Source of the DNA: CAWEQO01 sp963811225
Lineage (GTDB): Bacteria; Chloroflexota; Anaerolineae; Anaerolineales; Anaerolineaceae
Direction: 5' to 3'
Length of the DNA stretch: 64,000 nt
Assembly: GCA_963811225.1 (NCBI GenBank)
Contig: CAWEQO010000002.1
Location: 682,001 to 746,000, forward strand
The stretch's first letter is position 1. The number at the start of each line of letters is the position of its first letter. Under the pieces are notes generated by a model. That model did not search any database. It was not told the DNA's origin and saw only the letters and a program-made list of their open reading frames with translations. The position numbers were made by a program, and so were the translations under genes. Below, piece by piece: positions 37,801 through 45,413 of this stretch.

Positions 37801-38271
37801 GAGCATCTCCTGGTGGACGGCCTCTGTGCGTACCTGCAGCCAGTCATCGAAGGGGGCACTGCCGATCGAGAAGCCGCCCAGCAACCGCCCATTGTAGAGC
37901 CCGGCCGCCTGAACCAGGTCGCCCCCGGCAACCAGCGATTGGAATTCGAGCAAGTCACAATCGATGTCCGCCTGGGGATTCAATTGAACGGAATGACGGT
38001 CGATTTTCAGAATAGGGGAAGGGTCTTGCTCGCTTGTTTGCAGTACTTTGCGCAGGTTCGAGAGGACCGAACGTAGATTGGCATTGGCGGATTCTTCGGG
38101 CAGATCCGGCCAGAGCAGGCCGGCCAGCGTCGAGCGGGCGTGGGGGCGGTTCGGCTCGACGACCAGGTAGGCGAGCAGGGCGCGCGCCTTATCCGACTTG
38201 AAACCCTCGAGCGGCTGCTGAGCGAAGAAGACTTGGAAGTGACCGAAGAGATGGACGGATAAGGTAACCAT
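34837..38271 (-). CDS. BTAD/SARP-type transcriptional activator with ATPase and TPR domains
   Basis: A 1,144-residue regulator. An OmpR-type winged helix lies at residues 5-90 (VHLFGHFQVFF; SDKARALLAYL; NLRSVLSNLRKVL). A bacterial transcriptional activation domain follows to about 250. A STAND-like ATPase comes next, with Walker A ITGDAGSGKTALLDAL and Walker B LVLAIDDLQWADEESL, and TPR-like helices fill the C-terminal half. Start 38271 (ATG) is preferred to the GTG at 38310. It is encoded antisense between the ATPase and the particle genes and shares the 38.3-38.5 kb intergenic region with the DUF4157 gene, so it probably activates the CIS locus. Confidence 0.88.
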   Translation of the reverse strand: MVTLSVHLFGHFQVFFAQQPLEGFKSDKARALLAYLVVEPNRPHARSTLAGLLWPDLPEESANANLRSVLSNLRKVLQTSEQDPSPILKIDRHSVQLNPQADIDCDLLEFQSLVAGGDLVQAAGLYNGRLLGGFSIGSAPFDDWLQVRTEAVHQEMLQTLHTLTTECIYHGEFGRAMEYARRHLELEPAGEEAYQQVIYLLGLTGQRSAALAQFKQCKSMLRKELSVDPSDSTLKLVKAIRDGAPLSRPVIPPSLHPSMQPRTFQLVAREDELDWLEAHINATLASQGSAIFITGDAGSGKTALLDALMLRALNSHPRLLIVKGSCAIHDGAGAPYLPFREVLLMLANPSKPTWGRSPLDLQASTRLGEVQPLITRLLSEQAPDLNLLQQNKPIHSRQVSDTHRFEAVLQHGSLFEQFAVFLQTISRDFPLVLAIDDLQWADEESLYLFQYLARKLAGQTILLVGIYRSEEVYTEEDGRRLSLETLVNELKLSFGDIVLDLNQSDGEAFAGAYLNRLANRFDANFRKALYQHTGGHALFTSEIVEGLQSRGDLYQDASGFWVNRPKLDWSRLPTKVEAVAAERISRLPAFWKSALAAAAVEGEQFTAEALALVTGAKDQAVIQGLSRVVGRKHGLVTPQGTRSAGGRHVSHYRFRHSIFQQYLYQQMDDAERSVLHQAVGDALESLYQGSEHELSLQASTLALHYVRAHNDRKALAYYTLAGGAAYRLAAMHDAARHFSRALDALDRLPPDENAHRMELDILRNLNDIYLALHGWGSQEQEQCLVRMEKLALRTGSISDQLWVVSQLTHCALGQNKYALAELKGQEMARLAETAGQTRFTVACWILQGQELVLRGKLRQGQARLEQALAHISAHPEDILQNDIHNDARAAHVYLSMALLYQGRIDQARALVSATLNEMRHGPSLTLLGFGLSGAGIHNGIILGDVEAVGRCVEELQAMIDQGEYNLYGPWALISAGWRDTQQGRRGNGLQKIRAGLAACGKNLEHMGHPFLVATAAQTLAQLGYPGEGETLLDRVLDVFEGSFKTNAASPYFLCLKGDFALARRDLQAGAAAFQNALRIACEQEAHLWELMAATGLCKLKLAGGRPEEGCRLLREVYAGFHEGLDTAPLCEARAALEEAARCGY

Positions 38272-38532
38272 TGATTTTGAAAGGTGCCTCTGCGGTAACG
38301 ATTTCGTCACGTTTTGGATACGGAAATTACCTAGTATTGATTATATTACATTTCCATTAAGATAATGTACGAAGATCATGGGATGCGTTGCAACATCTCG
38401 CTGCAACCTGTGTCACGATCTTTCGTCGTTTCTATAAAACGCCAACAGGCCCTGCGGTTCTTGTTAACCGTCGAGCTTTACCGCTTTTTACCTTCACCTC
38501 ATAACCAGACATGTCCTGCATCGAAGACATCA

Positions 38533-41022
38533 ATGACAAACAATGGACAGCACACGCACGTAAAACCTCAGCGCGCCACCCATAAACCCGAGCGGAAATC
38601 AGAAGCCCATTCCCCGGTCGTTTCCCCCCATCTGCAAAACGTGATCGCCGCGCCGCAGATTGCTGCGCCGGCTGACGTGCTGCGCCTGCAGCAGGCGGCG
38701 GGCAACCGCGCCGTGACAAGCTGGCTGCAGTCGCAGGTGGTGCAGCGCGAGCCGGCCACGGATGCCGGTGGGACCCTGAACAGCCAGATTTCCTCGGCGA
38801 TTCAGGGGGCGCGCGGCAAAGGGCACTCCCTGCCCGCCGGGGTGCAGCGAGACATGGAGAGCCGCCTGAACGCTGATTTCAGCGAGGTGCGGCTGCATAC
38901 CGGCCCGCAGGCCGACGATCTCAGCCGCCAGATCAGCGCGCGGGCCTTCACCATCGGTTCAGACATCTTCTTCCGCCAGGGGGCATACTCGCCGGGTACC
39001 AGCCGCGGGCAGCGCACGCTGCGCCACGAACTGACCCATGTTGTCCAGCAGAACGGCAGCGCGCCTTCCGGCAGCCTCAAGCTGGGTGCGCCGAATACCG
39101 CTTACGAACAGCAGGCGCAGCGCGCCGCCCAGGCAGCCGGCTCGATCGGAGCCTCGGCAGGCGCTTCCAGCGGTGCTGTGCAGCGGGTGATCGACTACAA
39201 GTCGATTGCGCTGGCGTTTGGCGGACAGGTGACCGAGGCCAAAGTGCAGGCGTGGACCGAGAACGCCGACCCGCAGAAGGAAGCCATCATCACCTCCATC
39301 TTACTGGGGGGCCAGAGCACAAACATCCTCAATCAGCAGATGTTGAAGCTGTACGGTGTGGATGTCGATAAGATGCTGGAGGATTTGAAGAGCGCAGATG
39401 CGCCGAAAGACCAGCAAGATCCGGGTCCTCAACCCGAACAATCTCCCCCAACGACCGCCAAGAAAACTCCGCCGAGCCGGCCGCTGCCGCCGGTCCCGGC
39501 CAGTAAGACACGCCAGCGTCCCAACCGGCCTTTACCCCAGCTGCCGCCCCTACCGGAGGCGGACGTGCGGGAGCGGGTGATGCAGGTGGCCCAGGAAGAG
39601 CACATGCCTTCGGGTGCGCTGCTGGATGCGCTCAAAGACGTTGGCAAGGGCGACCTGTCTAAGGTCAGCGCCGACGACATCAAGGAAGTCGTGACGTTGT
39701 TCAAAGCGCGCGATTTCACCGGGCTGTCGCAGAAGGGCGTGTCCATTGAGCACATCGTGGCCTTTACCGGCGGCTACGAGCGCCTGGGTGTGGGCGAAAC
39801 CAAGGACCCAGACCGCGGCATCACCGGCACGATCAAGGACAAGACCCTGGGGACCAAGTGGGGCGAGGGCAAGATGGCGGGCACGGCCGACTTCTTGCAA
39901 AACTCGATGCTGCTGACCGCGCTGTCCGGCGTGGGGGCAGGCGTCGGCAGCCTATCGATGCTGAATATGCTGCGGCCGGAGGGGCACGAGTGGTTCGGAA
40001 CGGGAGCCGAGGCAGGCACCGGCCTGGCCGGTTCGATCATCATGAATTCCGTCCTTGCGGCACAATCCACCGGCGCGCTGATGCAGTCGGGGGTCGACTT
40101 TGCCAACATGTACAAAGCCGGCAACTACCATTACAGCCAGCGCCGGTTAGGCATGGCCCAACAGGGAGCCGAAGGCGGGCTGAGCATGTTCAAAGGCCTG
40201 GCGGGTCTGACGCAAGCCGGGCTGGGCTTTGGATATGGGGCTGAAACCTTCAACCGCACCTTGGACGGCAATAAGGACTCAGGCAGCGGGTTGGGTGCAG
40301 CCAGCTATGCGATTGGCGCGGCCACCAGCGGCGTCAGCCTGGGCGCCCGCAGCGTCAAAGCAGGCATTGCCAGTAAGCGCGGCAGCAGCATCATGAGCAT
40401 GCAGTACAAGCCGAGCTCCGGATTGTCGGAAGAGGGGCGCAAGAAAGAGCAGTCCCTGTTCCCCAAGTTGAAAGCGGTGCTGCACGACGCGCAGAGTAAG
40501 AAAGCCAAGGGCCAGGGTTTGGACATCGGGAAGGACGCCACCCAGGTAGCAGGCGGCACCTTGAAGAGTGTCGGGGCCGGGGTGGGCGGCACGGTCGGAA
40601 GCATTGTCAAAGGGATTGGGACGGTTACCAGCCTGGTCGGCAGCCTGGCAGCGCCAATCATTGGCAAGATCAATGAAGCCCGCCACAGCAAACGTATGGA
40701 AAAGAGTGGTTACCGGAACATGCAAGAATACCGGTTGGATCGGGCGCGCAGCCTGGAAACTCAAGATGAAAGCGGCAAGAAGTCACAGGTGTCGGTGCGG
40801 ATTGGCGAGCTTTCCAGCGATGCCGGCCTGATTTACGATGACCTGGATAAGAACTGCCAGTCACACAACCTGGGCGTCGAGAAGGTGAAACTGTCTACCA
40901 CTCGCTTGCTGGATGCCAGTGGCGAGACCGGCATGATGAACACGCTGCTCACCACCAAAGACTCAACCGAACGGCGCGCAGCCATCCGCAACATCCTCCT
41001 GTCACGCACTGCGACCTTCTAA
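38533..41022 (+). CDS. DUF4157 protein, candidate CIS cargo/effector
   Basis: A protein of about 829 residues. The eCIS-associated DUF4157 region spans residues 95-175, ending in the metallopeptidase-like HELTH (165-169) within LRHELTHVVQQ. A proline-rich linker at 295-345 contains RPLPPVP (316-322) and RPLPQLP (332-338). The C-terminal half (about 400-829) is Gly/Ala-rich with long amphipathic and hydrophobic stretches (VGAGVGSLSML; GTVGSIVKGIGTVTSLVG), resembling membrane-inserting regions. Three VQR motifs flank the domain. DUF4157 proteins in other CIS loci are proposed effectors. An upstream in-frame start at 38365 is also open; 38533 was chosen on composition. Confidence 0.75.
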   Translation: MTNNGQHTHVKPQRATHKPERKSEAHSPVVSPHLQNVIAAPQIAAPADVLRLQQAAGNRAVTSWLQSQVVQREPATDAGGTLNSQISSAIQGARGKGHSLPAGVQRDMESRLNADFSEVRLHTGPQADDLSRQISARAFTIGSDIFFRQGAYSPGTSRGQRTLRHELTHVVQQNGSAPSGSLKLGAPNTAYEQQAQRAAQAAGSIGASAGASSGAVQRVIDYKSIALAFGGQVTEAKVQAWTENADPQKEAIITSILLGGQSTNILNQQMLKLYGVDVDKMLEDLKSADAPKDQQDPGPQPEQSPPTTAKKTPPSRPLPPVPASKTRQRPNRPLPQLPPLPEADVRERVMQVAQEEHMPSGALLDALKDVGKGDLSKVSADDIKEVVTLFKARDFTGLSQKGVSIEHIVAFTGGYERLGVGETKDPDRGITGTIKDKTLGTKWGEGKMAGTADFLQNSMLLTALSGVGAGVGSLSMLNMLRPEGHEWFGTGAEAGTGLAGSIIMNSVLAAQSTGALMQSGVDFANMYKAGNYHYSQRRLGMAQQGAEGGLSMFKGLAGLTQAGLGFGYGAETFNRTLDGNKDSGSGLGAASYAIGAATSGVSLGARSVKAGIASKRGSSIMSMQYKPSSGLSEEGRKKEQSLFPKLKAVLHDAQSKKAKGQGLDIGKDATQVAGGTLKSVGAGVGGTVGSIVKGIGTVTSLVGSLAAPIIGKINEARHSKRMEKSGYRNMQEYRLDRARSLETQDESGKKSQVSVRIGELSSDAGLIYDDLDKNCQSHNLGVEKVKLSTTRLLDASGETGMMNTLLTTKDSTERRAAIRNILLSRTATF

Positions 41023-41040
41023 GAAGCAGGACTTTTGTCT

Positions 41041-41526
41041 ATGTTTGATGCAATCGATGAGTTGATCAAAAACTTACTTGTAAAAGAGCTGCCGGTAAAG
41101 AAGAACGATATCGACATCGTTTTCGATCAGCCCAACAGCGATTGGTCTTCCCGGTTAAATAAACCGACTCTCAACCTGTACCTCTACGGCATTTTTGAGA
41201 ACCGTACCTTGCGCGGCGCCGAGCAGATGACCAAGACTCAGCTGCCGGATGGGAACATTGAAATCCGCCGCAACCCGGTCCGGATCGATTTGCATTACCT
41301 GGTGACCGCCTGGAGCAAGAACGAGCAGGATCAGCACCATCTGCTGGGCCTGACTCTGTTCGCGCTGCTGCGACATCCGCTCTTGCCTGAGGAAGTCTAT
41401 GGGCGTGACATGGCCTCACAGCTCCTGCCGATCTCGCTCAACACCGCCCAGGAAGACGAATCGAAAAACTGGGGGGAGTTCTGGAATACGCTCAACAACC
41501 GGTATCATCCCGGATTGAACTCTTAA
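41041..41526 (+). CDS. DUF4255 tube-cap/terminator protein (Afp16/Pvc16-like)
   Basis: A 161-residue protein starting MFDAIDELIKNLLVKELPV. The PTLNLYLYGIFENRTLRGAE and RIDLHYLVTAWSKNEQDQHHL segments match the DUF4255 family, which caps the distal end of CIS tubes and sheaths and sets their join. Length is typical. It starts 18 bases after the DUF4157 gene; the ATG at 41041 is preferred to TTG 41035. Confidence 0.85.
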   Translation: MFDAIDELIKNLLVKELPVKKNDIDIVFDQPNSDWSSRLNKPTLNLYLYGIFENRTLRGAEQMTKTQLPDGNIEIRRNPVRIDLHYLVTAWSKNEQDQHHLLGLTLFALLRHPLLPEEVYGRDMASQLLPISLNTAQEDESKNWGEFWNTLNNRYHPGLNS

Positions 41527-41533
41527 AGTGACC

Positions 41534-41866
41534 ATGACGATTGACCCGTACTTGCCTGTCATTGCTCCGCCGGTGCGGACCGCTGAGGTGGGCATTCAGC
41601 AGACCAATTCTGACCAGCAGAGAGTGGCTGAATCCAGGCGTTATTGGGCGGTAGGAGGTGAAATAATCTCAGAGAAATACGATCCAAGCGCGTTGACACT
41701 GACCTGGGAGGAAAAGAATATCCCCGTCGAGGTGCAAGACGGGCGATTTTCCATCCGTAAAGTGGCGGCAGGTTCCTACCACTTAACTGTCCGCTTTGGC
41801 GAGCGGATCTTGAAACGGCATCAATTCTCCGTCCCGGCGGATGAACCGCTGCTGATCAAGATTTGA
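41534..41866 (+). CDS. small beta-sandwich-like protein in the CIS locus
   Basis: A 110-residue protein (ATG 41534; a GTG at 41528 is also possible). Residues 40-110 alternate hydrophobic and charged residues like a carboxypeptidase-regulatory or Ig-like beta sandwich (LTLTWEEKNIPVEVQDGRFSIRK, cut here; ending VPADEPLLIKI). No firm family. Its place between the cap and sheath genes suggests a particle-surface or assembly role. The 110 bases after it contain a strong ribosome site (AAGGAGG) for the sheath gene. Confidence 0.55.
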   Translation: MTIDPYLPVIAPPVRTAEVGIQQTNSDQQRVAESRRYWAVGGEIISEKYDPSALTLTWEEKNIPVEVQDGRFSIRKVAAGSYHLTVRFGERILKRHQFSVPADEPLLIKI

Positions 41867-41976
41867 GACGGCAAAGCACGCTGGCTCTTCGCAGAAAATT
41901 GACAATTCATCGAACTGCTCAGGCAGTCACCTATCATCAAAACCTTTAGCAGGCGTAATCGTGTAAGGAGGAATCC

Positions 41977-43623
41977 ATGCCAGAATATCTGTCACCTGGT
42001 GTCTATGTCGAAGAAATCGACCGAGGTCCCAAACCGATCGAAGGGGTCGGGACCGCAATGGCAGCCTTCATCGGGTTCACCGAGAAGGCAGAGATGGCGC
42101 GCAAGGTCAACGGGGAAGTGATCGTCGAGAACCTGACCAACGCGCCGCAGCTGATCACCAACTGGACCCAGTTCAGCGAGCGCTTTGGCGGTTTCGTCTC
42201 CGGGGCGTATCTGCCGCAAGCTGTCTATGGCTACTTCCAGAACGGCGGCTCACGCTGCTACGTGGTCAGCATTCGCAGCTTCCCAAAGGCCGAAGCGACC
42301 CTGATGAACAGCCAGGGCAAACCGGCGCTGGTGGCGCGCGCCCGGCTGGCGGGCACCGACGCGATGAACCTGCGGGTGCGCGTGGTGGATGCCCCCAAGC
42401 TGGCAGCCGGAAAGAAAGAGGACAAGGCCGAGAAAGACGGCGAGAAGCCCGCAGCCGGCGAGCCGGAAGGCCCGAAATCCTTCACCTTCACCGTCGAGCG
42501 CCAGAAATCGGACGGCGGCTGGTTCGAGATGGAATCGTTCCGTGAAGTGGAACTGCGGCCCAACCTGGTAGACGGCCAGGTGAAGACCCAGGTCATGTTC
42601 AAGAACAATGTGATGCCGAAGTTCATCGAGCTGGAAGTGGTCGAGCCGGGCGGACCGCTCGAGAAGGTCATGCCGCGCGACCAGGAACAGCCGCTGACCA
42701 TCGATCAAAAGCTGCTGCCGACCACCACCAGCGGTGAGTTCCAGGGTGAGGTCGCCAAGCGCACCGGCATGGGCGGCCTCGAGGCTCTGGACGACGTGAC
42801 CATGGTGTGCGCCCCCGACCTGATGACCACCATGCCCGGCGAGAAGCTCAATCTCGATCTGGTCAAGGGCGTGCAAACCATGATGATCGGTCACTGCGAA
42901 GGCATGGGCGACAGGGTAGCCATCCTGGACTGCCCACCCGACATGACGCCCCAAGAGGTCAAAGAATGGCGCATGAACGTGGCCGGCTTCGATTCGAGTT
43001 ATGCAGCCATGTACTACCCCTGGATCCAGGTGATGGACACGGCCACGAACCAGGTGATCGCCATTCCACCCAGCGGACACATGGCGGGCATCTGGTCGCG
43101 CAACGACAACACCCGCGGCGTGCATAAGGCCCCGGCCAACGAAGTGGTGCAGGGCGCGGTGGGGGTCGGCTTCCAGCTGACCAAGGGCGAGCAAGATACG
43201 CTCAACCCCATCGGCGTGAACTGCATCCGCTCTTTCCCCGGACGCGGCATCCGCGTGTGGGGTGCGCGCACCCTGTCCAGCAATCCCTCGTGGCGCTACA
43301 TCAACGTCCGGCGGCTGTTCAACTACGTCGAGAAATCGATCGAGAACGGCACGCAGTGGATCGTGTTCGAGCCCAACAACCGCAAGCTGTGGGCGCGCGT
43401 GCGCCGTGATGTCAGCGCCTTCCTCAAGATGGTCTGGCGCGACGGCGCGCTGTTCGGCAGCACACCCGAGGAGGCTTTCTACGTGCGCTGCGACGATGAA
43501 CTCAACCCACCCGAATCACGCGATCTGGGCCGCTTGATCATCGAGATTGGTATGTCCCCGGTCAAACCGGCCGAGTTTGTTATCTTCCGCATCAGCCAGT
43601 GGGCTGGGCCGGATTCAGAATAA
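41977..43623 (+). CDS. contractile sheath protein (Afp2/3/4-like)
   Basis: A 548-residue tail sheath protein. The N-terminal PEYLSPGVYVEEIDRGPKPI is the sheath start that donates the interlocking strand; FIGFTEKAE and ALDDVTMVCAPDL are further sheath motifs, and the C-terminal domain (VNCIRSFPGRGIRVWGARTL; FNYVEKSIENGTQWIVFEPNN) is highly typical. Residues 143-170 are a charged, Lys/Glu/Pro-rich insertion in the outer domain. It is the only sheath gene here, whereas Afp/PVC loci have three. Strong AAGGAGG ribosome site, as expected for the most abundant subunit. Confidence 0.95.
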   Translation: MPEYLSPGVYVEEIDRGPKPIEGVGTAMAAFIGFTEKAEMARKVNGEVIVENLTNAPQLITNWTQFSERFGGFVSGAYLPQAVYGYFQNGGSRCYVVSIRSFPKAEATLMNSQGKPALVARARLAGTDAMNLRVRVVDAPKLAAGKKEDKAEKDGEKPAAGEPEGPKSFTFTVERQKSDGGWFEMESFREVELRPNLVDGQVKTQVMFKNNVMPKFIELEVVEPGGPLEKVMPRDQEQPLTIDQKLLPTTTSGEFQGEVAKRTGMGGLEALDDVTMVCAPDLMTTMPGEKLNLDLVKGVQTMMIGHCEGMGDRVAILDCPPDMTPQEVKEWRMNVAGFDSSYAAMYYPWIQVMDTATNQVIAIPPSGHMAGIWSRNDNTRGVHKAPANEVVQGAVGVGFQLTKGEQDTLNPIGVNCIRSFPGRGIRVWGARTLSSNPSWRYINVRRLFNYVEKSIENGTQWIVFEPNNRKLWARVRRDVSAFLKMVWRDGALFGSTPEEAFYVRCDDELNPPESRDLGRLIIEIGMSPVKPAEFVIFRISQWAGPDSE

Positions 43624-43641
43624 TTGAAAAGGTGAATGAGC

Positions 43642-44085
43642 ATGGCAAATCGAGAAGATCCACTTGTAGCATTTAAATTTGCCCTAGAGATCGAGGGCAA
43701 GTTGAGCGGCTATTTCACCAACGTGACCGGCATCGGTTCCGAAACCGAAGTGATCGAGCAGAAGGTCACCGGCGACAGCGGCGAGACGATGGTGCAGAAG
43801 ATCCCCGGCCGCCACCTGTGGACGGAGATCACCCTGAAGCGCGGCGTGACCAGCAACCTGGACATCTGGAACTGGCGCAAGCTGGTGGTGGATGGCAAAG
43901 TGGAGGACGCCCGCACGAACTGCTCGATCATCGCCCTGGCACAGGACAACTCCGAGACGGCCCGCTGGAACTTCACCAACTCCTGGCCCTCTAAGGTGTC
44001 CGGCCCGGAGATGGATTCCTCGGGCGCAAACTACATGGTGGAAGAAATCACCATCGTTCACGAGGGGTTGGAGCGCGTATCCTGA
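43642..44085 (+). CDS. inner tube protein (gp19/Hcp-like, Afp1-like)
   Basis: A 147-residue tube protein starting MANREDPLVAFKFALEIEG. The FTNVTGIGSETEVIEQKVTG and PGRHLWTEITLKRGVTSNLDIW segments are the phage T4 gp19-type tube fold shared by Afp1/5 proteins. It stacks as hexameric rings inside the sheath and forms the channel for cargo. The second ATG at 43642 has better spacing from AAAAGG than 43636. It lies directly after the sheath gene. Confidence 0.92.
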   Translation: MANREDPLVAFKFALEIEGKLSGYFTNVTGIGSETEVIEQKVTGDSGETMVQKIPGRHLWTEITLKRGVTSNLDIWNWRKLVVDGKVEDARTNCSIIALAQDNSETARWNFTNSWPSKVSGPEMDSSGANYMVEEITIVHEGLERVS

Positions 44086-44147
44086 CAATTCGTTGAGCGC
44101 GGATGGGCCGGGCGACTCTACCCGGCCCATTCGCCCATTTGAAAACC

Positions 44148-44621
44148 ATGGCAACCAATACACAACCTTCTAAACAATCGCCGCCGCCGCTAAACATCCA
44201 TTACACGCTGGAGGTCGAAGGTGTGCAAGTGGGGCTGTTCGACCGCATCTCGGGGGGTGAGGTGGAGATCGACGTGATCCAGCACCCGGTGGTGTACGAG
44301 AACGGCGGCTTTCAAACCTTGATGATTTCCGGCCCGCGCAAGAATCACCCGATCACCCTGGAGAGCGGCTACGGCAACACGGCCGACCTGTATCACTGGT
44401 TCGTCCAGGCGGCCCAGGGCGACATCTTTGGGGCGCGCAAGAACGCGACCATCAGCTTGCACTCGTTTATGGAGGGCAAGTACCAGCCGGTGATCCAGTG
44501 GCATTTAATCAACACCTGGCCGAGCAAGCTCTCAGGCTTCGATTTTGGGCAGCAAACCACCGACCGGGCGCACTTTTCGATCACGTTGGTGTGTGAGTCG
44601 ATCGAGCGGGAAGATCTATAA
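44148..44621 (+). CDS. tube-type protein, second paralogue
   Basis: A 157-residue gp19-like protein. After a Ser/Pro-rich N-terminal tail, LNIHYTLEVEGVQVGLFDRI and NHPITLESGYGNTADLYHWF match the tube fold. Three tube paralogues in one locus suggest one forms the tube body while the others join it to the baseplate, as Afp1 and Afp5 do. It ends 80 bases before the next assembly gene. Confidence 0.85.
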   Translation: MATNTQPSKQSPPPLNIHYTLEVEGVQVGLFDRISGGEVEIDVIQHPVVYENGGFQTLMISGPRKNHPITLESGYGNTADLYHWFVQAAQGDIFGARKNATISLHSFMEGKYQPVIQWHLINTWPSKLSGFDFGQQTTDRAHFSITLVCESIEREDL

Positions 44622-44701
44622 AAAGACCGGGCTGTTTTCCTGCTTGTCGATGATGCAGTCGTCGATAAACAGCAAAACAGTACGGGTACATGGAGGGATG
44701 G

Positions 44702-45070
44702 ATGGCAATCCAAACTGAATTCGAGTTCGAGTTACCGATTGGGTACGTGGATAAAGAAGGCACGCTGCATAAGCATGGGACGATGCGCCTGGCGACCGCC
44801 ATGGATGAGATCACCTTTTTGAACGACATGCGCGTCCAGGTCAACGAGGCATACCTGACCATCGTGCTGCTGGCGCGCGTCATCACCGGCCTGGGCACGC
44901 TGAAGAACATCAACACCACCGTGATCGAGAACCTGTTCGCAGCCGACATCGCCTATTTGCAGACCTTTTACCAGCAGATCAACGAAAACGCCTCCGTCTT
45001 CCGCCTGGTCACCTGCCCCCACTGCCAGAAAGAGATCGAGATCAACCTGGCGAACCTGGGGGGGGAATGA
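44702..45070 (+). CDS. CIS assembly protein with a CxxC pair (Afp6-like region)
   Basis: A 122-residue protein with a strong GGAGG site before ATG 44702. Residues 15-90 are helical and match tail-assembly-chaperone-like proteins in CIS loci (FELPIGYVDKEGTLHKHGTM; ITGLGTLKNINTTVIENL). A single zinc-type pair, VTCPHCQKEIEI, sits near the C-terminus. The next gene starts inside its stop (ATGA), giving translational coupling. Function is inferred from position only. Confidence 0.65.
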   Translation: MAIQTEFEFELPIGYVDKEGTLHKHGTMRLATAMDEITFLNDMRVQVNEAYLTIVLLARVITGLGTLKNINTTVIENLFAADIAYLQTFYQQINENASVFRLVTCPHCQKEIEINLANLGGE

Positions 45071-45225
45071 CAGGCTACCCCTTTGAGCAGCTCCAGGAGG
45101 AGGTAGCCTACATTGCATATCATTTTCATTGGGAGCTGGAGACCATTTACAACTTGCCGCACCGCAGCCGGAGAGATTGGGTACGGCAAATTTCGAGCAT
45201 TAACCGCCGCATGAGCCAGGCTTGA
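45067..45225 (+). CDS. small CIS-locus protein (DUF6760-like)
   Basis: A 52-residue frame, MTGYPFEQLQEEVAYIAYHF to MSQA, starting inside the previous stop. Helical, with aromatic residues and a HWELETIYNLP segment that is characteristic of a short protein found in many CIS loci. It was too short for standard ORF lists. Probably an assembly or stabilising factor. Confidence 0.7.
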   Translation: MTGYPFEQLQEEVAYIAYHFHWELETIYNLPHRSRRDWVRQISSINRRMSQA

Positions 45226-45239
45226 GGAGCCGCCACACC

Positions 45240-45413
45240 ATGTCTGCATCGGAAACAAAACCGGGCGAAAATCAAGCCGTACGAAAGCCATTCCAGGGCG
45301 CACCGCCGCGCCGGCTGGGATACGAAGAATTGGAACAACTGGCCGACCGCATCCTCGCGCGCATGAAGAAAGACATGCGGCAGGACTTGCAGCGAGAAGG
45401 GAGACACGTATGA
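45240..45413 (+). CDS. small basic CIS-locus protein
   Basis: A 57-residue protein, MSASETKPGENQAVRKPFQG onward, with a C-terminal amphipathic helix (YEELEQLADRILARMKKDM). Its stop overlaps the ATG of the next tube-type gene, so it is translated together with it. No family was recognised. Confidence 0.6.
   Translation: MSASETKPGENQAVRKPFQGAPPRRLGYEELEQLADRILARMKKDMRQDLQREGRHV

Noticed and set aside
41899..41937. TTGACA followed by TATCAT before the sheath gene
   Set aside because: Spacing is 27 bases, too long for a sigma70 promoter; no better -10 was found.
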